Source: Sphingobium sp. CR2-8
Lineage (GTDB): Bacteria > Pseudomonadota > Alphaproteobacteria > Sphingomonadales > Sphingomonadaceae
Length of the DNA stretch: 64,000 nucleotides
Reading direction: 5' to 3'
NCBI RefSeq assembly: GCF_035818615.1
Contig: NZ_JAYKZY010000002.1
Location: forward strand, 1,118,501 to 1,182,500
The notes under the pieces were generated by a model. That model saw only the letters and a program-made list of their open reading frames with translations, ran no database searches and was not told the DNA's origin. A program made the translations under genes and the position numbers. Positions 47,570-57,710 of the stretch are shown here, piece by piece; positions within the stretch are counted from its first letter, which is position 1; each line of letters begins with the position of its first letter.

Positions 47570-49776
47570 TGCAGATCGGCACCCGCGCCCGCTTCGTCCT
47601 GACGATCTGCGCGGGTTCGTTTCTGCTCTTTCTGGTCCAGCCGATGATCGCCCGGATGGCGCTGCCGCGTCTGGGCGGTGCGCCGTCGGTGTGGAATTCG
47701 GCCATGCTGGTTTACCAGGCGCTGCTGCTGGGCGGCTATGCCTATGCCCATATGCTGGGGCGGTTTCCCGCGCGGCGGCAGGCGCTGATCCATCTGGGGC
47801 TCTTTCTGGCCGCCGCCATATTCCTGCCGATCGGCCTGGCCGGTTGGCAGCCACCAGCGGACATGGAGCCGGCGCTGTGGGTGCTGTGGCTGTTGGCCGC
47901 GTCGATCGGTCCGCTGTTCTTCGTGGTCGCGGCGCAGGCGCCCCTGTTGCAACGCTGGTTCGCGCTGGCGGACGGGCGCGATCCCTATCCCCTCTATGCC
48001 GCGTCCAACCTGGGCAGCTTCGCCGGGTTGCTCGCCTATCCCTTGCTGGTCGAGCCGCTGCTGACGCTGAAGGCGCAAAGCATCCTCTGGTCGCTCTGCT
48101 ACGGCGCGCTCTTCTTCCTCGTCTATGCCAGCGCCCGCCAATTGCCGCCCGACAGTCCGGGCGAACCGGTGACGGACGCCGCACCCGAACCACCGCCGGG
48201 TCGCGGCATGATGACGCATTGGCTGATATTGGCCGCCGTGCCATCGGGCCTGATGCTGGCGACCAGCCTGTATCTCACCACCGATATCGTCGCCATGCCG
48301 CTGCTCTGGGTGCTGCCGCTCGGCCTCTATCTGCTCAGCTTCTCGGTCGCCTTCGCGGTGCGGCGCGGCGCGGCGGACCTGTGCCTGACGATCGCGCCGC
48401 TGATCCTGCTGATCGGCGCGTGCATCGCCTTTACCGGCGGCGTCCATTTTCCCGTGTTCATCGCCATCGGCATCCTGACGGTCCTGTTCGTCGTCGCGAC
48501 CGCGCTGCATGCCCGGCTCTACGACCTGCGACCCGCGCCCGTGCATCTGACGCGCTTCTACCTGCTGATGTCAGTCGGCGGGATGCTGGGCGGGCTGTTC
48601 TGCGCCCTGATCGCGCCGCTGATCTTCGACTGGACCTATGAATATCCGATCCTGCTGGCGGCGGCGGCCTTGCTGCTGCCCGCGCGGGAAGCGACGCTGC
48701 GTTTGCCGCGCCTGTTGTGGGAAGACCCCCATCGCCGGGTCTGGCTTGCCTGCGTCTTCCTCATCCTCGGCCTCATCCTGTCGATGGCCGGTGGCGGGTT
48801 GCTGACGGCGGGCGACACGCCGCCGCTGGTCAAGACGATCAGCTTCGTCACGATCATCGCGCTGTCGATCCTGGCGCTGGGCCATCGCTGGCTGACGGCG
48901 GGCATGCTCATCTATCTGATGCTATGCCTGAGCGGATGGGAGAAGCTGTCCCAGTCGGCGAGCGGCATGCTGACGCGCAGCTATTTCGGCGTCTATGGCG
49001 TGGCGAACAAGGGTGACACGCAACGCATCCTGTTCCACGGCACGACGCTGCACGGCGTTCAGAACCGCACGCCCGGCCTGGAAACCGACCCGACCAGCTA
49101 TTATGCGCCCCAATCCGGCGTCGGTCTGGCGCTGCGCCATGCGCCCGACCTGTTCGGGCCGCGCGCGCGGATCGATGTGGTGGGGCTGGGGGCGGGGACG
49201 CTGGCCTGCTACACCCGGCCCGGCCAGACATGGCGTTTCTACGAGATCGATCCGGCCATGGCCGCCATCGCGCGCAATCCCGCCGACTTCACCTTCCTGT
49301 CGCGCTGCCAGCCCAGGGCGGACATCGTCATCGGCGACGCGCGCATGATGCTGGCGCGGCAACCGGCCCATGGCGCGGACATCGTGGTGATCGACGCATT
49401 CTCGTCCGATTCCATCCCCCTCCATCTGCTGACGCGTGAGGCGTTCGCCATCTACGCGCGCAGACTGGCGCCCGGCGGGCTGCTGCTGATCCATATCTCC
49501 AACCGCTATCTGGACCTGCGCCCGGCGATCGCGGCGCAGGCGCGGGACAGCGGATGGCAGGCGCGGCTGCGTCATTACAAGCCGCTCAAGCGCGATGCCG
49601 CGCGCTTCTACACCGCATCGCTTTGGATCGCCCTGTCGCATGATCCGGCGCGGCTCGATCGGCTGGCGGCGTTCAGCAAGCCCGGCGACTGGCAGCTGCT
49701 GCATGGGCGGGACGACTTCCGGGTCTGGACCGACGACCATGCCAGCATCCTACCGGTGCTGAAGATCAGACCATAA
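47569..49776 (+). CDS. Spermidine-synthase-like protein fused to a membrane domain
   Basis: A 735-residue protein. The first two-thirds have about twelve hydrophobic segments and resemble the fused MFS/spermidine synthase group. The C-terminal part is a SAM-binding aminopropyltransferase-like domain: VVGLGAGTLACY, FYEIDPAMAAIA, IVIGDARMML and VIDAFSSDSIPLHLLT. Such fusions are common, but their substrate is unproven. It begins in a TGATG overlap with hemB. Confidence 0.85.
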   Translation: MQIGTRARFVLTICAGSFLLFLVQPMIARMALPRLGGAPSVWNSAMLVYQALLLGGYAYAHMLGRFPARRQALIHLGLFLAAAIFLPIGLAGWQPPADMEPALWVLWLLAASIGPLFFVVAAQAPLLQRWFALADGRDPYPLYAASNLGSFAGLLAYPLLVEPLLTLKAQSILWSLCYGALFFLVYASARQLPPDSPGEPVTDAAPEPPPGRGMMTHWLILAAVPSGLMLATSLYLTTDIVAMPLLWVLPLGLYLLSFSVAFAVRRGAADLCLTIAPLILLIGACIAFTGGVHFPVFIAIGILTVLFVVATALHARLYDLRPAPVHLTRFYLLMSVGGMLGGLFCALIAPLIFDWTYEYPILLAAAALLLPAREATLRLPRLLWEDPHRRVWLACVFLILGLILSMAGGGLLTAGDTPPLVKTISFVTIIALSILALGHRWLTAGMLIYLMLCLSGWEKLSQSASGMLTRSYFGVYGVANKGDTQRILFHGTTLHGVQNRTPGLETDPTSYYAPQSGVGLALRHAPDLFGPRARIDVVGLGAGTLACYTRPGQTWRFYEIDPAMAAIARNPADFTFLSRCQPRADIVIGDARMMLARQPAHGADIVVIDAFSSDSIPLHLLTREAFAIYARRLAPGGLLLIHISNRYLDLRPAIAAQARDSGWQARLRHYKPLKRDAARFYTASLWIALSHDPARLDRLAAFSKPGDWQLLHGRDDFRVWTDDHASILPVLKIRP

Positions 49777-49789
49777 GAGGAGAGGTTTC

Positions 49790-50374
49790 TTGTCCAGCGC
49801 CGCGCATCCCGATGTCAGCATCATCCCGTTCGACGGCAAGACGCCGGTCATCCACCCCAGCGCCTTCATCGCGCCGGGGTGCCGAATCATCGGCGATGTG
49901 GAGATCGGGGAAGACGCCAGCATCTGGTATAATTGCGTCCTGCGCGGCGACGTGAACAAGGTGCGGATCGGCGCGCGGACCAATGTGCAGGACGGCACGA
50001 TCATCCATTGCGACAGTCCCGGCGATCGCGCCGATGGCCGTCCGGTGGAGGGATGGCCCGCGATCATCGGCGACGACGTGCTGATCGGCCATATGGCGAT
50101 GATTCATGGCTGTGTGCTGGAGGATCGCGCCTTCGTGGGTCTGGGCGCGATCGTCATGAGCGGCTGCGTGGTGGAAAGCGACGCGATGCTGGCGGCGGGC
50201 GCGTTGCTCTCACCGGGCAAGCGCGTAGTGCATCGTCAGCTATGGGCCGGTCGCCCGGCCAAATATATGCGCGACCTGAGTGACGAGGCGATCCTGGATA
50301 TGCGCGAGGGCGTGGATCAGTATGTCCATAATGCCAAGGCGCATAAGGGCGCGATCAGGGCGATGGGGGAATAG
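49790..50374 (+). CDS. Gamma carbonic anhydrase-like protein
   Basis: A 194-residue left-handed beta-helix protein starting at TTG, preceded by AGAGGAGAGG. Hexapeptide repeats run through IIGDVEIGEDASIWYNCVLRGDVNKVRIG. Histidines in TIIHCD and IGHMAMIHGC are the three metal ligands of the gamma-carbonic-anhydrase family (YrdA/PaaY-like). In vitro activity varies widely in this group. Confidence 0.88.
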   Translation: MSSAAHPDVSIIPFDGKTPVIHPSAFIAPGCRIIGDVEIGEDASIWYNCVLRGDVNKVRIGARTNVQDGTIIHCDSPGDRADGRPVEGWPAIIGDDVLIGHMAMIHGCVLEDRAFVGLGAIVMSGCVVESDAMLAAGALLSPGKRVVHRQLWAGRPAKYMRDLSDEAILDMREGVDQYVHNAKAHKGAIRAMGE

Positions 50375-50398
50375 GGGAAAGGCTGACGTTGCAATCTC

Positions 50399-50487
50399 GT
50401 CACCCCGGGCTTGACCCGGGGTCTTGCTGCCTTCTCAAAGCCGGGATCGAAAGAAAAGCGGGATCGCGGGTCAAGCCCGGGATGACG
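50399..50487. repeat. Inverted pair of the GTCAYCCCGGGCTTGACCCGG repeat
   Basis: The left unit (50399-50422) and right unit (50468-50487) are in opposite orientations. They fill most of the 142-base gap between the carbonic anhydrase gene and the convergent lipoprotein gene, and may act as a bidirectional transcription stop. Confidence 0.8.
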
Positions 50488-50516
50488 TTATCACTGACGG
50501 CAGTTCCTGTACCCCC

Positions 50517-51038
50517 TTAAGGCTGCGGCAGGCGCGCCTTCATGGCGTCGATCCGGTCGTTCTGCTGATCCACCAGAGCCAGCGCGGCGCTGCGGGCGGC
50601 GTCGATATCTTCCACACCGCCGCTGGCCTTGCCGTCCGCCACGGCGTTGCTGCGCTGGACATAGAGGGTGTCGAGGCTGGCGAGCGCCGACACGCTGTCG
50701 TTGCGCGCGGATTCCAGCGCGCTGATAGCCACCTGGGCCGATACCCAGGCGTCGCTGGACACCGCCGCGCCCGCAGCGCCGCGTGCGGCCTTGTCGGCGC
50801 GCGCATAGGCGGCGTCGAAGGCAGCCGCGCCCTTGTCCGCCTGGCCCATATAGCGCGCGATTTCAGCGCTGAGCGCGGCATCGGCCGGGATCGGTGCCGG
50901 TGGCGGGCTGAGCTTTTCCACCGGCGCGCTTTCGACCGGCCGCTTGGCGAGCGAGGGATAGTTTTGCGGCGGCCCCGCACAGCCGGACAGGATCAGGGCC
51001 AGGGCGGTGAGGAGGCGGCGCGGAGTCATGTCCTGCAT
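50517..51038 (-). CDS. Hypothetical lipoprotein
   Basis: A 173-residue protein with a lipoprotein signal (RRLLTALALILSGC). A proline-rich stretch follows, then an alanine-rich, mostly helical body, possibly a coiled coil. I do not recognise a functional family. An in-frame ATG three codons in (51029) is an alternative start. It lies downstream of eda on the same strand. Confidence 0.72.
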   Translation of the reverse strand: MQDMTPRRLLTALALILSGCAGPPQNYPSLAKRPVESAPVEKLSPPPAPIPADAALSAEIARYMGQADKGAAAFDAAYARADKAARGAAGAAVSSDAWVSAQVAISALESARNDSVSALASLDTLYVQRSNAVADGKASGGVEDIDAARSAALALVDQQNDRIDAMKARLPQP

Positions 51039-51083
51039 CTAGGGGGCGGGGGCGCGGGGCGCAACCGCCTCAACGCGCAACCC

Positions 51084-51704
51084 TCAACGCGGCAGCGCCG
51101 CCGCTTCGCGCGCCAGCGCCTCGATCTGCGCGGCGTCGACCGGTCTCTTGGGCACGACCCAGCTGCCACCGACGCATTTGATGAAGGGCTGGGCCAGCCA
51201 TTCGGGCGCGCTTTGCGGGGTGATGCCGCCGGTGGGGCAGAAGCGGGCGGTGTGCAGCGGCGCGGCCAGTGCCTTCAGGGCGGGCAAGCCGCCGGACGTT
51301 TCGGCGGGGAAGAATTTGAAATGGGTCAGGCCCATGTCCATGCCGCGCATGATGTCACCCGCCGTGGCGGTGCCGGGCAGGAAGGGAATCTTCGCCGCGA
51401 TCGCGGCCTTGCCCAGCGGCTTGGTGAGGCCGGGGCTGACGATGAAGCGCGCGCCCGCCTCCATCGCGGCGTCGAGCTGGGCGGGGTTCAGCACGGTGCC
51501 CGCGCCGACGACCGCGCCTTCGACCGTCGCCATTTCGCGGATCACGTCCAGCGCGGCGGGGGTGCGCAGCGTCACTTCCAGCGCAGGCAGGCCGCCTGCC
51601 ACCAGCGCCCGGGCAATGGTCAAGGCATCTTCGACCCGATCGACGACCAGCACCGGGATGACGGGGGCCAGGTCCATCACCTGTTCGACGGTCAATTTGC
51701 TCAT
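51084..51704 (-). CDS. eda: KDPG/KHG aldolase
   Basis: A 206-residue TIM-barrel aldolase. The catalytic glutamate is in LEVTLRTP and the Schiff-base lysine in THFKFFPAE. FCPTGGITP is the phosphate-binding end. It splits 2-keto-3-deoxy-6-phosphogluconate into pyruvate and glyceraldehyde-3-phosphate, the last Entner-Doudoroff step. The start at 51704 has GAGAGGAAGAAG just upstream. It is the fourth gene of zwf-edd-glk-eda. Confidence 0.95.
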   Translation of the reverse strand: MSKLTVEQVMDLAPVIPVLVVDRVEDALTIARALVAGGLPALEVTLRTPAALDVIREMATVEGAVVGAGTVLNPAQLDAAMEAGARFIVSPGLTKPLGKAAIAAKIPFLPGTATAGDIMRGMDMGLTHFKFFPAETSGGLPALKALAAPLHTARFCPTGGITPQSAPEWLAQPFIKCVGGSWVVPKRPVDAAQIEALAREAAALPR

Positions 51705-51804
51705 TCTTCTTCCTCTCTCGAAGCGTCTTCCAAAGCCGATATGTGCATCTGCCAAGACTGGAAAACGCGCAAACCCAAAACCTACGGACGGATGATCCGG
51801 CGGA

Positions 51805-52779
51805 TCACCTCTCCCTGAATGCGGCGGCGGCCCCGAACAGGCCGATTTCGTCGTGGATGGCGCAGCGGATCGGGACGCTGGCCATCAGGCTTTCGAACCG
51901 GCCCTTGGCCTTGAAACGGGTATGGAAACCGCTCTGCACCAGAAATTCGCGCATCCGCTGAGTCAGGCCACCCGCCAGCACGACGCTATGCGGGCCATGG
52001 GCCAGCGCCAGGTCGCCCGCGACCGATCCGTAGCACAGGCAGAAGCGGTCGAGCGCGCGGCGCGCGAAAGCGTCGGTGCCGTCGAGCGCGGCCTGCCACA
52101 ATTCGGGGTCTTCCATCAGCATGACGCGGTCATGGCCGATCGTCGCCAGCGCCTTGTAGATATAGTTGAGGCCCGGCCCCGACACAATTCGCTCGGTCGA
52201 TACGCGCAGGAACTTGTCGCGCAGGTAGGACAGGATTTTTTCCTCGGTCGGATCGAGCGGGGCGAAGTCCAGATGGCCGCCCTCGGTCGCGATCACATGG
52301 GGATGACCCTGGTCATAGGCGATCATCGCCACGCCCAGGCCCGTGCCCGGCCCCAGGATGGTGACGCCGCCATCGGTCGGAAACGGCCGGTCCTCACCGA
52401 ACAAGAGGGGCAGGTTTTCGGCCGGCAAGCGCGATACGGCATGGCCGACCGCTTCGAAATCATTGACGAGGCGGACCGTGCGCATGCCCAGATCCTGCGC
52501 CAGCGTGTCGGCGCGGATCACCCAATTGCTGTTGGTCAGCTTGATGACCTCGCGCCCGATCGCGGTGGCGAAGGCGATGGAGGCGGCGTCGGGCAAGGGG
52601 CCGTCGCCCTGCTTCTTTTCGTCTTCGGCGAAGGCGGACCAGCAGGCCTGGAGGCTGGGATAGTCGGCGACCTTATATTTGCGCACGGTGCCGAGCGTCG
52701 GCACGCCCCGATCGTCGAGCGATGCGCGGGCGAAACGGGCGTTGGTTCCGCCGATGTCGGCGGCGATGATGTCGGTCAT
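51805..52779 (-). CDS. glk: Glucokinase (Glk family)
   Basis: A 324-residue kinase of the bacterial Glk family. ADIGGTNARFA is the ATP phosphate loop. LVNDFEAVGHAV has the catalytic aspartate. GPGTGLGVAMI is the second phosphate segment, and TEGGHLDFAP the glucose-contact segment. It phosphorylates free glucose, feeding Zwf. GGAGAG precedes the ATG at 52779. In Zymomonas mobilis glk also follows zwf-edd, the same arrangement as here. Confidence 0.95.
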   Translation of the reverse strand: MTDIIAADIGGTNARFARASLDDRGVPTLGTVRKYKVADYPSLQACWSAFAEDEKKQGDGPLPDAASIAFATAIGREVIKLTNSNWVIRADTLAQDLGMRTVRLVNDFEAVGHAVSRLPAENLPLLFGEDRPFPTDGGVTILGPGTGLGVAMIAYDQGHPHVIATEGGHLDFAPLDPTEEKILSYLRDKFLRVSTERIVSGPGLNYIYKALATIGHDRVMLMEDPELWQAALDGTDAFARRALDRFCLCYGSVAGDLALAHGPHSVVLAGGLTQRMREFLVQSGFHTRFKAKGRFESLMASVPIRCAIHDEIGLFGAAAAFRER

Positions 52780-52791
52780 GTCACTCTCCGT

Positions 52792-52869
52792 CCGTTCGCC
52801 CTGAGCCTGTCGAAGGGCCGTCCTTCTCTTCAAACAAGAGAAGGGCTTCGACAGGCTCAGCCCGAACGG
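52792..52869. repeat. Inverted pair of the CCGTTCGxxCTGAGCCTGTCGAAG repeat
   Basis: The left arm (52792-52818) and right arm (52845-52869) are reverse complements with few mismatches and occupy the edd-glk gap. In the operon RNA this would make a hairpin of over 20 bp between the two messages. Confidence 0.85.
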
Positions 52870-52883
52870 AAATATATCCGCTG

Positions 52884-54710
52884 TTAAAGCTCGCTTTCCA
52901 TCGCCGCCAGGATCGGCGACGCGCCCTGTTCGGCCAGGTCGCTATGATGGCGGAACAGCGCGAACAGCTCGCGGCCGGTGTCGTAGGGCGGGGGCGGGGC
53001 GGCGGGAATGTCCCGCGCGTCCCATGTCGCGGCATCGACCAGCGCTTCGACCGTGCCGGTTTCCGCACAGACGCGCACCAGATCGCCGTCGCGCAGTTTG
53101 CCGATCGGGCCGCCGCCCAGCGCTTCGGGCGACAGGTGGATGGCGGCGGGCACCTTGCCGCTCGCGCCGGACATGCGCCCGTCGGTCAGCAGCGCCACCT
53201 TGAAGCCGCGATCCTGCAATACGCCCAGCGCCGGAGTCAGCTTGTGCAGTTCGGGCATGCCGTTGGCCTTTGGCCCCTGGAAGCGGACCACGACCACGAC
53301 GTCGCGCTCCAGTTCGCCCGCCTTGAACGCGCGCAGCACATCGTCCTGGGTATGGAAGACAGCGGCGGGGGCCTCGATCGTCCAGCGTTCGGGGTCCACC
53401 GCGCTCACCTTCATGACGCACCGGCCCAGATTGCCCTGGAGCAGCTTCATGCCGCCATCGGCGCTGAACGGGTTGGACGCGGGCCGCAGCATCGTTTCGT
53501 CGCGCGATGCGGGCACGGCCTTCCATGTCAGCGCCTCATTCTCCAGCATCGGCTCCGTGCCATAATCGGTCAGATCCTTTCGCGCGACGGTCAGGATGTC
53601 GCGATGGAGCAGGCCTGCGTCCAGCAGTTCGCGGATGATGACCGCCATGCCGCCCGCCGCGTGGAAATGGTTCACGTCGCCCGACCCGTTGGGATAAACC
53701 CGCGCCAGCAATGGCACCACGTCGGAAATCTCAGCAAAGTCGGTCCAGTCGATATGGATGCCCGCCGCCCGCGCGATGGCGGGCAGGTGGATGGCGTGGT
53801 TGGTGGACCCGCCGGTCGCCATCAGCCCGATGATCGCGTTGACGATCGCCTTTTCATCGACGCAATGGCCCAAAGGCCGATAGTCGTCGCCGTCCCATCC
53901 GATGTCGGCGATGCGATGCGTCGCAGCGCGCGTCAGTTCGCTGCGCAGCTTCGTGCCTGGATTGACGAAGGCGGCACCCGGCATGTGCAGGCCCATCATC
54001 TCCATCATCATCTGGTTGGAGTTGGCGGTGCCATAGAAGGTGCAGGTGCCCGCGCCATGATAGCTGGCGCTTTCGGATTCCAGCAGCTCGTCGCGGCCCA
54101 CTTTCCCTTCCGCATAGAGCTGGCGGATGCGCACCTTTTCCTTGTTCGCCAGGCCCGACGGCATCGGCCCGGCCGGGATCAGGATGGTCGGCAGATGCCC
54201 GAAGCGCAGCGCGCCGATCAGCAGGCCGGGCACGATCTTGTCGCAAATGCCCAGCAGCAGCGCGCCCTCGAACATCGCATGGCTGAGCGACACGGCGGTC
54301 GAGAGCGCAATGGTGTCGCGGGAAAAGAGCGACAGGTCCATGCCCGACTGCCCCTGCGTCACGCCGTCGCACATGGCGGGCACACCGCCCGCTACCTGCG
54401 CCGTCACGCCGATTTCCCGCGCGGCGATCTTGATCTGTTCGGGATAGCGACCATAGGGCTGATGCGCCGACAACATGTCGTTATAAGACGTGATGATGCC
54501 GATATTCATCGCTCGCCCGGTGCGGATGACAGGCTTGTCTTCGCCGCTCGCGGCAAAGCCATGGGCGAGGTTGCCGCAAGACAGCTGATCGCGGTTGGTG
54601 CCCGCATCGCGGCCCCGTTCTATCAGGTCGAGATATTTCAGGCGCGTGAGCGCGCTGCGCTCCACGATGCGGGCGGTGACCTTGGCGATCACCGGATTCA
54701 GGTCAGTCAT
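52884..54710 (-). CDS. edd: 6-phosphogluconate dehydratase
   Basis: A 608-residue IlvD/Edd-family [4Fe-4S] dehydratase. Likely cluster cysteines are in [19 protein letters not shown] and [29 protein letters not shown] and [18 protein letters not shown] are family signatures. It dehydrates 6-phosphogluconate to KDPG. The ATG at 54710 lies inside the end of zwf (8-base overlap), which shows coupling. Confidence 0.96.
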   Translation of the reverse strand: MTDLNPVIAKVTARIVERSALTRLKYLDLIERGRDAGTNRDQLSCGNLAHGFAASGEDKPVIRTGRAMNIGIITSYNDMLSAHQPYGRYPEQIKIAAREIGVTAQVAGGVPAMCDGVTQGQSGMDLSLFSRDTIALSTAVSLSHAMFEGALLLGICDKIVPGLLIGALRFGHLPTILIPAGPMPSGLANKEKVRIRQLYAEGKVGRDELLESESASYHGAGTCTFYGTANSNQMMMEMMGLHMPGAAFVNPGTKLRSELTRAATHRIADIGWDGDDYRPLGHCVDEKAIVNAIIGLMATGGSTNHAIHLPAIARAAGIHIDWTDFAEISDVVPLLARVYPNGSGDVNHFHAAGGMAVIIRELLDAGLLHRDILTVARKDLTDYGTEPMLENEALTWKAVPASRDETMLRPASNPFSADGGMKLLQGNLGRCVMKVSAVDPERWTIEAPAAVFHTQDDVLRAFKAGELERDVVVVVRFQGPKANGMPELHKLTPALGVLQDRGFKVALLTDGRMSGASGKVPAAIHLSPEALGGGPIGKLRDGDLVRVCAETGTVEALVDAATWDARDIPAAPPPPYDTGRELFALFRHHSDLAEQGASPILAAMESEL

Positions 54711-56178
54711 GCCAGCTGGCTCCGTCTCGTTCGATAAGGGCAATGGCCGAAGACGGCCCCCAGTTCCCGGATGAATAGGGCGACACCTTCATGTTCGCCT
54801 CCTTCCATCCGTCGATGATCGAATTGATCCAGCTCCATTGCGCTTCCACCTCGTCGCGGCGCACGAACAGGGTCTGGTCGCCCGCCAGCAGGTCCAGGAT
54901 CAGCCGTTCATAGGCGATCCGGCGGCGCTGACCGGCGAAGGCGGCGGTCAGCGACACGTCCAGCGTCACCTCGTCCAGCTTCACCTGCCGCTCCAGCCCC
55001 GGCCTTTTGCTCATGATCGTCAGCCGGATATATTCTTCGGGTTGCAGGCGGATGACCAGCGTATTGGCTTCCAGCCCCGAACCTCCGCCCGACGCCTGCC
55101 CGTCGCGGCCGAAGATCGAATGGCGGACCGGCTTGAAGCGGATCTTGATTTCCGACTGGCGGGTCGGCATCCGCTTGCCGGTGCGCAGGTAGAAGGGCAC
55201 GCCCTGCCAGCGCCAATTGTCGACATGCGCCTTCAATGCGACAAAGGTTTCGGTGTCGGACGACTGGCCCAGTTCGTCGGCATAGCCGGTCACGATATGG
55301 CCGCCGACTGCGCCCGGCGTATATTGGCCGCGCACGCTGTGGGTCTTGACGGTTTCGGCGGTCATCGGCCGCAAGGATCGCAACGCCTTGACCTTCTCGT
55401 CGCGCACGGCGGTCGGGTCCATGCGCGCAGGCGGCTCCATGGCGATGATCGACAGGATCTGGAGCATATGGTTCTGCACCATGTCGCGCAGCGCGCCGAC
55501 TCCGTCATAATAGGATACGCGGCCTTCCAGCCCTACGGTTTCGCCGACAGTGATCTGGACATGGTCGATCGCCGTGGCGTTCCACAACGGCTCGAACATG
55601 ACGTTGCCGAAGCGCAGCGCCAGCAGATTCTGGACCGTTTCCTTGCCTAGATAATGGTCGACGCGGAAAATCTGTTCTTCGGCGAACAGCGCGCCGATGC
55701 CGTCATTGACGGTTTTGGAGGACGCCAGATCCTTGCCGATCGGCTTTTCCATCGCGATCCGCGTGTTGGGCGCGATCAACCCGGCATCGGCCAGCCCTTG
55801 CGCGGTCGGCGCGAACAGCGACGGCGGGGTGGACAGATAGACCGACAGGCCCCGTTCCAATCGCCCGTCGATACGCTCGGCTAGCTTCGCGAACTGATCG
55901 GCATTGCCCGCATCGACCGGCTGATAGCCGATCATCGCCACGAAACGCGCCGCGACGTCCGCATCATAACGATCGGCGGCCAGAAACTGGCGCAGCGCGG
56001 CGTCCACATCCTTGCGGAACGCGTCGTCGTCCAGTTCCGATCGGCCGGACGCGACGATCAGGAAATCGTCGGGCAGCAGCCCGTCCGACAGAAGGTTGTA
56101 GAGCGAAGGAAAGATCATCCTGCGCGCCAGATCACCGGTGGCGCCGAATAACAGGAACGTAGCAGACGGCTCGGTCAA
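54703..56178 (-). CDS. zwf: Glucose-6-phosphate 1-dehydrogenase
   Basis: A 491-residue enzyme. The NADP fold is [21 protein letters not shown]. The active-site histidine lies in [14 protein letters not shown], with EKPIGKDL before it. It makes 6-phosphogluconolactone, which the pgl product at 59760-60452 hydrolyses. First gene of the zwf-edd-glk-eda operon; the 253-base gap upstream is shared with a divergent hydrolase gene. Confidence 0.97.
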   Translation of the reverse strand: MTEPSATFLLFGATGDLARRMIFPSLYNLLSDGLLPDDFLIVASGRSELDDDAFRKDVDAALRQFLAADRYDADVAARFVAMIGYQPVDAGNADQFAKLAERIDGRLERGLSVYLSTPPSLFAPTAQGLADAGLIAPNTRIAMEKPIGKDLASSKTVNDGIGALFAEEQIFRVDHYLGKETVQNLLALRFGNVMFEPLWNATAIDHVQITVGETVGLEGRVSYYDGVGALRDMVQNHMLQILSIIAMEPPARMDPTAVRDEKVKALRSLRPMTAETVKTHSVRGQYTPGAVGGHIVTGYADELGQSSDTETFVALKAHVDNWRWQGVPFYLRTGKRMPTRQSEIKIRFKPVRHSIFGRDGQASGGGSGLEANTLVIRLQPEEYIRLTIMSKRPGLERQVKLDEVTLDVSLTAAFAGQRRRIAYERLILDLLAGDQTLFVRRDEVEAQWSWINSIIDGWKEANMKVSPYSSGNWGPSSAIALIERDGASWHD

Positions 56179-56314
56179 AGGATGGTCCTTCTCCGTTGGA
56201 AGATTGTCTATGTCTGCACGAGGCCGCCTTATAGCGGGCGAGGATCGTTACGCAAGAAGGCTATCGCCAAAGCCCGCATGTCGCAACAGGATGAGGTGCA
56301 AGCGGCGAAAAACG

Positions 56315-56343
56315 GCGGGAACTTCCCGCTGCGTCATGCGGTT
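56315..56343 (+). promoter_or_regulatory. GCGGGAACTTCCCGC palindrome and possible EcfG-type promoter
   Basis: A perfect 15-bp palindrome (56315-56329) contains GGAAC, followed 17 bases later by GGTT. This is close to the GGAAC-N16/17-CGTT promoter of the alphaproteobacterial general stress sigma factor. It reads toward the chloroperoxidase-like hydrolase at 56432. The -10 match is imperfect, so either the palindrome or the promoter reading may be wrong. Confidence 0.35.
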
Positions 56344-56431
56344 GGACCCTTGGATACATCGTACGGGCGATCGCCCGGCGAGACGCATCCCTGCACGAAT
56401 TTTCTAGTCATAAAAATCAGGAGAATGTCTG

Positions 56432-57253
56432 ATGGCTCACGTCGCAACCCGCGATGGCGCGTCGCTGCACGTCAAGGATATGGGCAGCGGCCCGCCGGTC
56501 GTGCTCATCCATGGATGGCCGCTGACCGGCGATATGTGGGAATATCAGACGCTGGCCCTGTTGGAGGCGGGCTATCGCGTCATCACCTATGACCGCCGCG
56601 GCTTCGGCCATAGCAGCCATCCCGCTACCGGCTATGATTATGACGTTTTCGCCGACGACCTGGCCGACGTGCTGAACGAGCTTGACCTGCAACAGGCGTC
56701 GCTGGTCGGCTTCTCCATGGGCGGCGGCGAAATCGCCCGTTACCTTTCCCGCCATGGTGCGGCCCGGATCGCGCGCGTGGCGCTGATCTCCTCGGTCGTG
56801 CCCTATGTGCTGAAGGACGACACTAACCCCGACGGCGTCGACATCGGCGTGTTGCAGGACATGAAGGACCAGGTGCGCAAGGACCGGTTCGACTTCCTCC
56901 AGACCTTCGCCAAGACATTCTACGGGGTCGGCTGGGTCAGCAGACCGGTCAGCCAAGGCGTGCTTGACTGGAGCTTCATCCTGGGCGTGATGGCCAGTCC
57001 CAAGGCGACGATCGATTGCGTCGATGCGTTTGGGCAAACCGATTTTCGGGGTGACCTCGCCGCCTTCACTGTGCCTACGCTTATCATCCATGGCACCTCG
57101 GACAAGACCGTGCCGATCGATCCGACCGGACGGGCCGCAGCAGCGGGCATCCCGCACGCGACCTTCATCGAATATGATGGCGAACCCCATGGCCTGTTCG
57201 CCACCGCGCCGAAGCGGCTGAACGCCGACCTGATCGACTTTTTGGGCGGTTAA
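56432..57253 (+). CDS. Alpha/beta hydrolase, non-heme chloroperoxidase/arylesterase-like
   Basis: A 273-residue hydrolase. HGWPLTGDMWEYQ is the oxyanion loop, VGFSMGGGEIARYL the nucleophile elbow, and EPHGLFAT the catalytic histidine. The GFSMGGGE/A elbow is typical of cofactor-free chloroperoxidase and aryl esterase proteins. An AGGAGA lies eight bases before the start. The natural substrate is unknown. Confidence 0.87.
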   Translation: MAHVATRDGASLHVKDMGSGPPVVLIHGWPLTGDMWEYQTLALLEAGYRVITYDRRGFGHSSHPATGYDYDVFADDLADVLNELDLQQASLVGFSMGGGEIARYLSRHGAARIARVALISSVVPYVLKDDTNPDGVDIGVLQDMKDQVRKDRFDFLQTFAKTFYGVGWVSRPVSQGVLDWSFILGVMASPKATIDCVDAFGQTDFRGDLAAFTVPTLIIHGTSDKTVPIDPTGRAAAAGIPHATFIEYDGEPHGLFATAPKRLNADLIDFLGG

Positions 57254-57278
57254 GCTTTGGCGGCGCGCCTGTCCGCGA

Positions 57279-57695
57279 TCAGGCGGGCAGGCGAATGCGC
57301 CGCTTCCAGTTGGCAATATGCGCGCCCGCCAGCATCAGGCTGCCCGCGAGCGTCCATAGCGTTTCCCAGGCCGCGCTGTTGGTAGCCAGCGCGCCGATCG
57401 TCATCAGGGCGAGTCCTGCTACGCCCATGACAAGCAGGCTGGCGGCATGATGGTGCCGCCAGCCTTGCACAAGCGCGAACAGGCTGGTCGGCACGGCCAG
57501 CGCCAGCATGATCAGATGAAAAGACTCGCCCGGATCGACGCGACCGGCGATGGCGGGCAGCAGCGCGAACAACAGAGGCAAACCCAGGCAATGCAACATG
57601 CACAGCGACGATGCGCACAGCGCGAAGCCGTCCAGCCATTTGCTGCGGCTGTCTACCATTTGCTGCGCCTGCCGAGCGCCCTCACACGAAGTCAT
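57279..57695 (-). CDS. MerC-domain membrane protein, probably zinc-regulated
   Basis: A 138-residue protein with four membrane helices. The first helix has CASSLCMLHCLGLPLL, the cysteine pattern of the MerC domain. MerC of mercury operons imports Hg(II), but there is no mer gene here. A near-perfect Zur operator 16 bases before the start suggests a role under zinc limitation. An internal ATG at 57659 is possible, but 57695 has the better upstream GGAA. Confidence 0.85.
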   Translation of the reverse strand: MTSCEGARQAQQMVDSRSKWLDGFALCASSLCMLHCLGLPLLFALLPAIAGRVDPGESFHLIMLALAVPTSLFALVQGWRHHHAASLLVMGVAGLALMTIGALATNSAAWETLWTLAGSLMLAGAHIANWKRRIRLPA

Positions 57696-57710
57696 GATCT
57701 ATTCCGTTCA

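Noticed and set aside
46463..48244. A 593-codon open frame opposite hemB
   Set aside because: Antisense to hemB and the spermidine-synthase-like gene, with low-complexity arginine/alanine composition.
57279..57695. A mercury-resistance (mer) operon, because of the MerC domain
   Set aside because: No merR, merT, merP or merA is present and the upstream operator is a Zur type.
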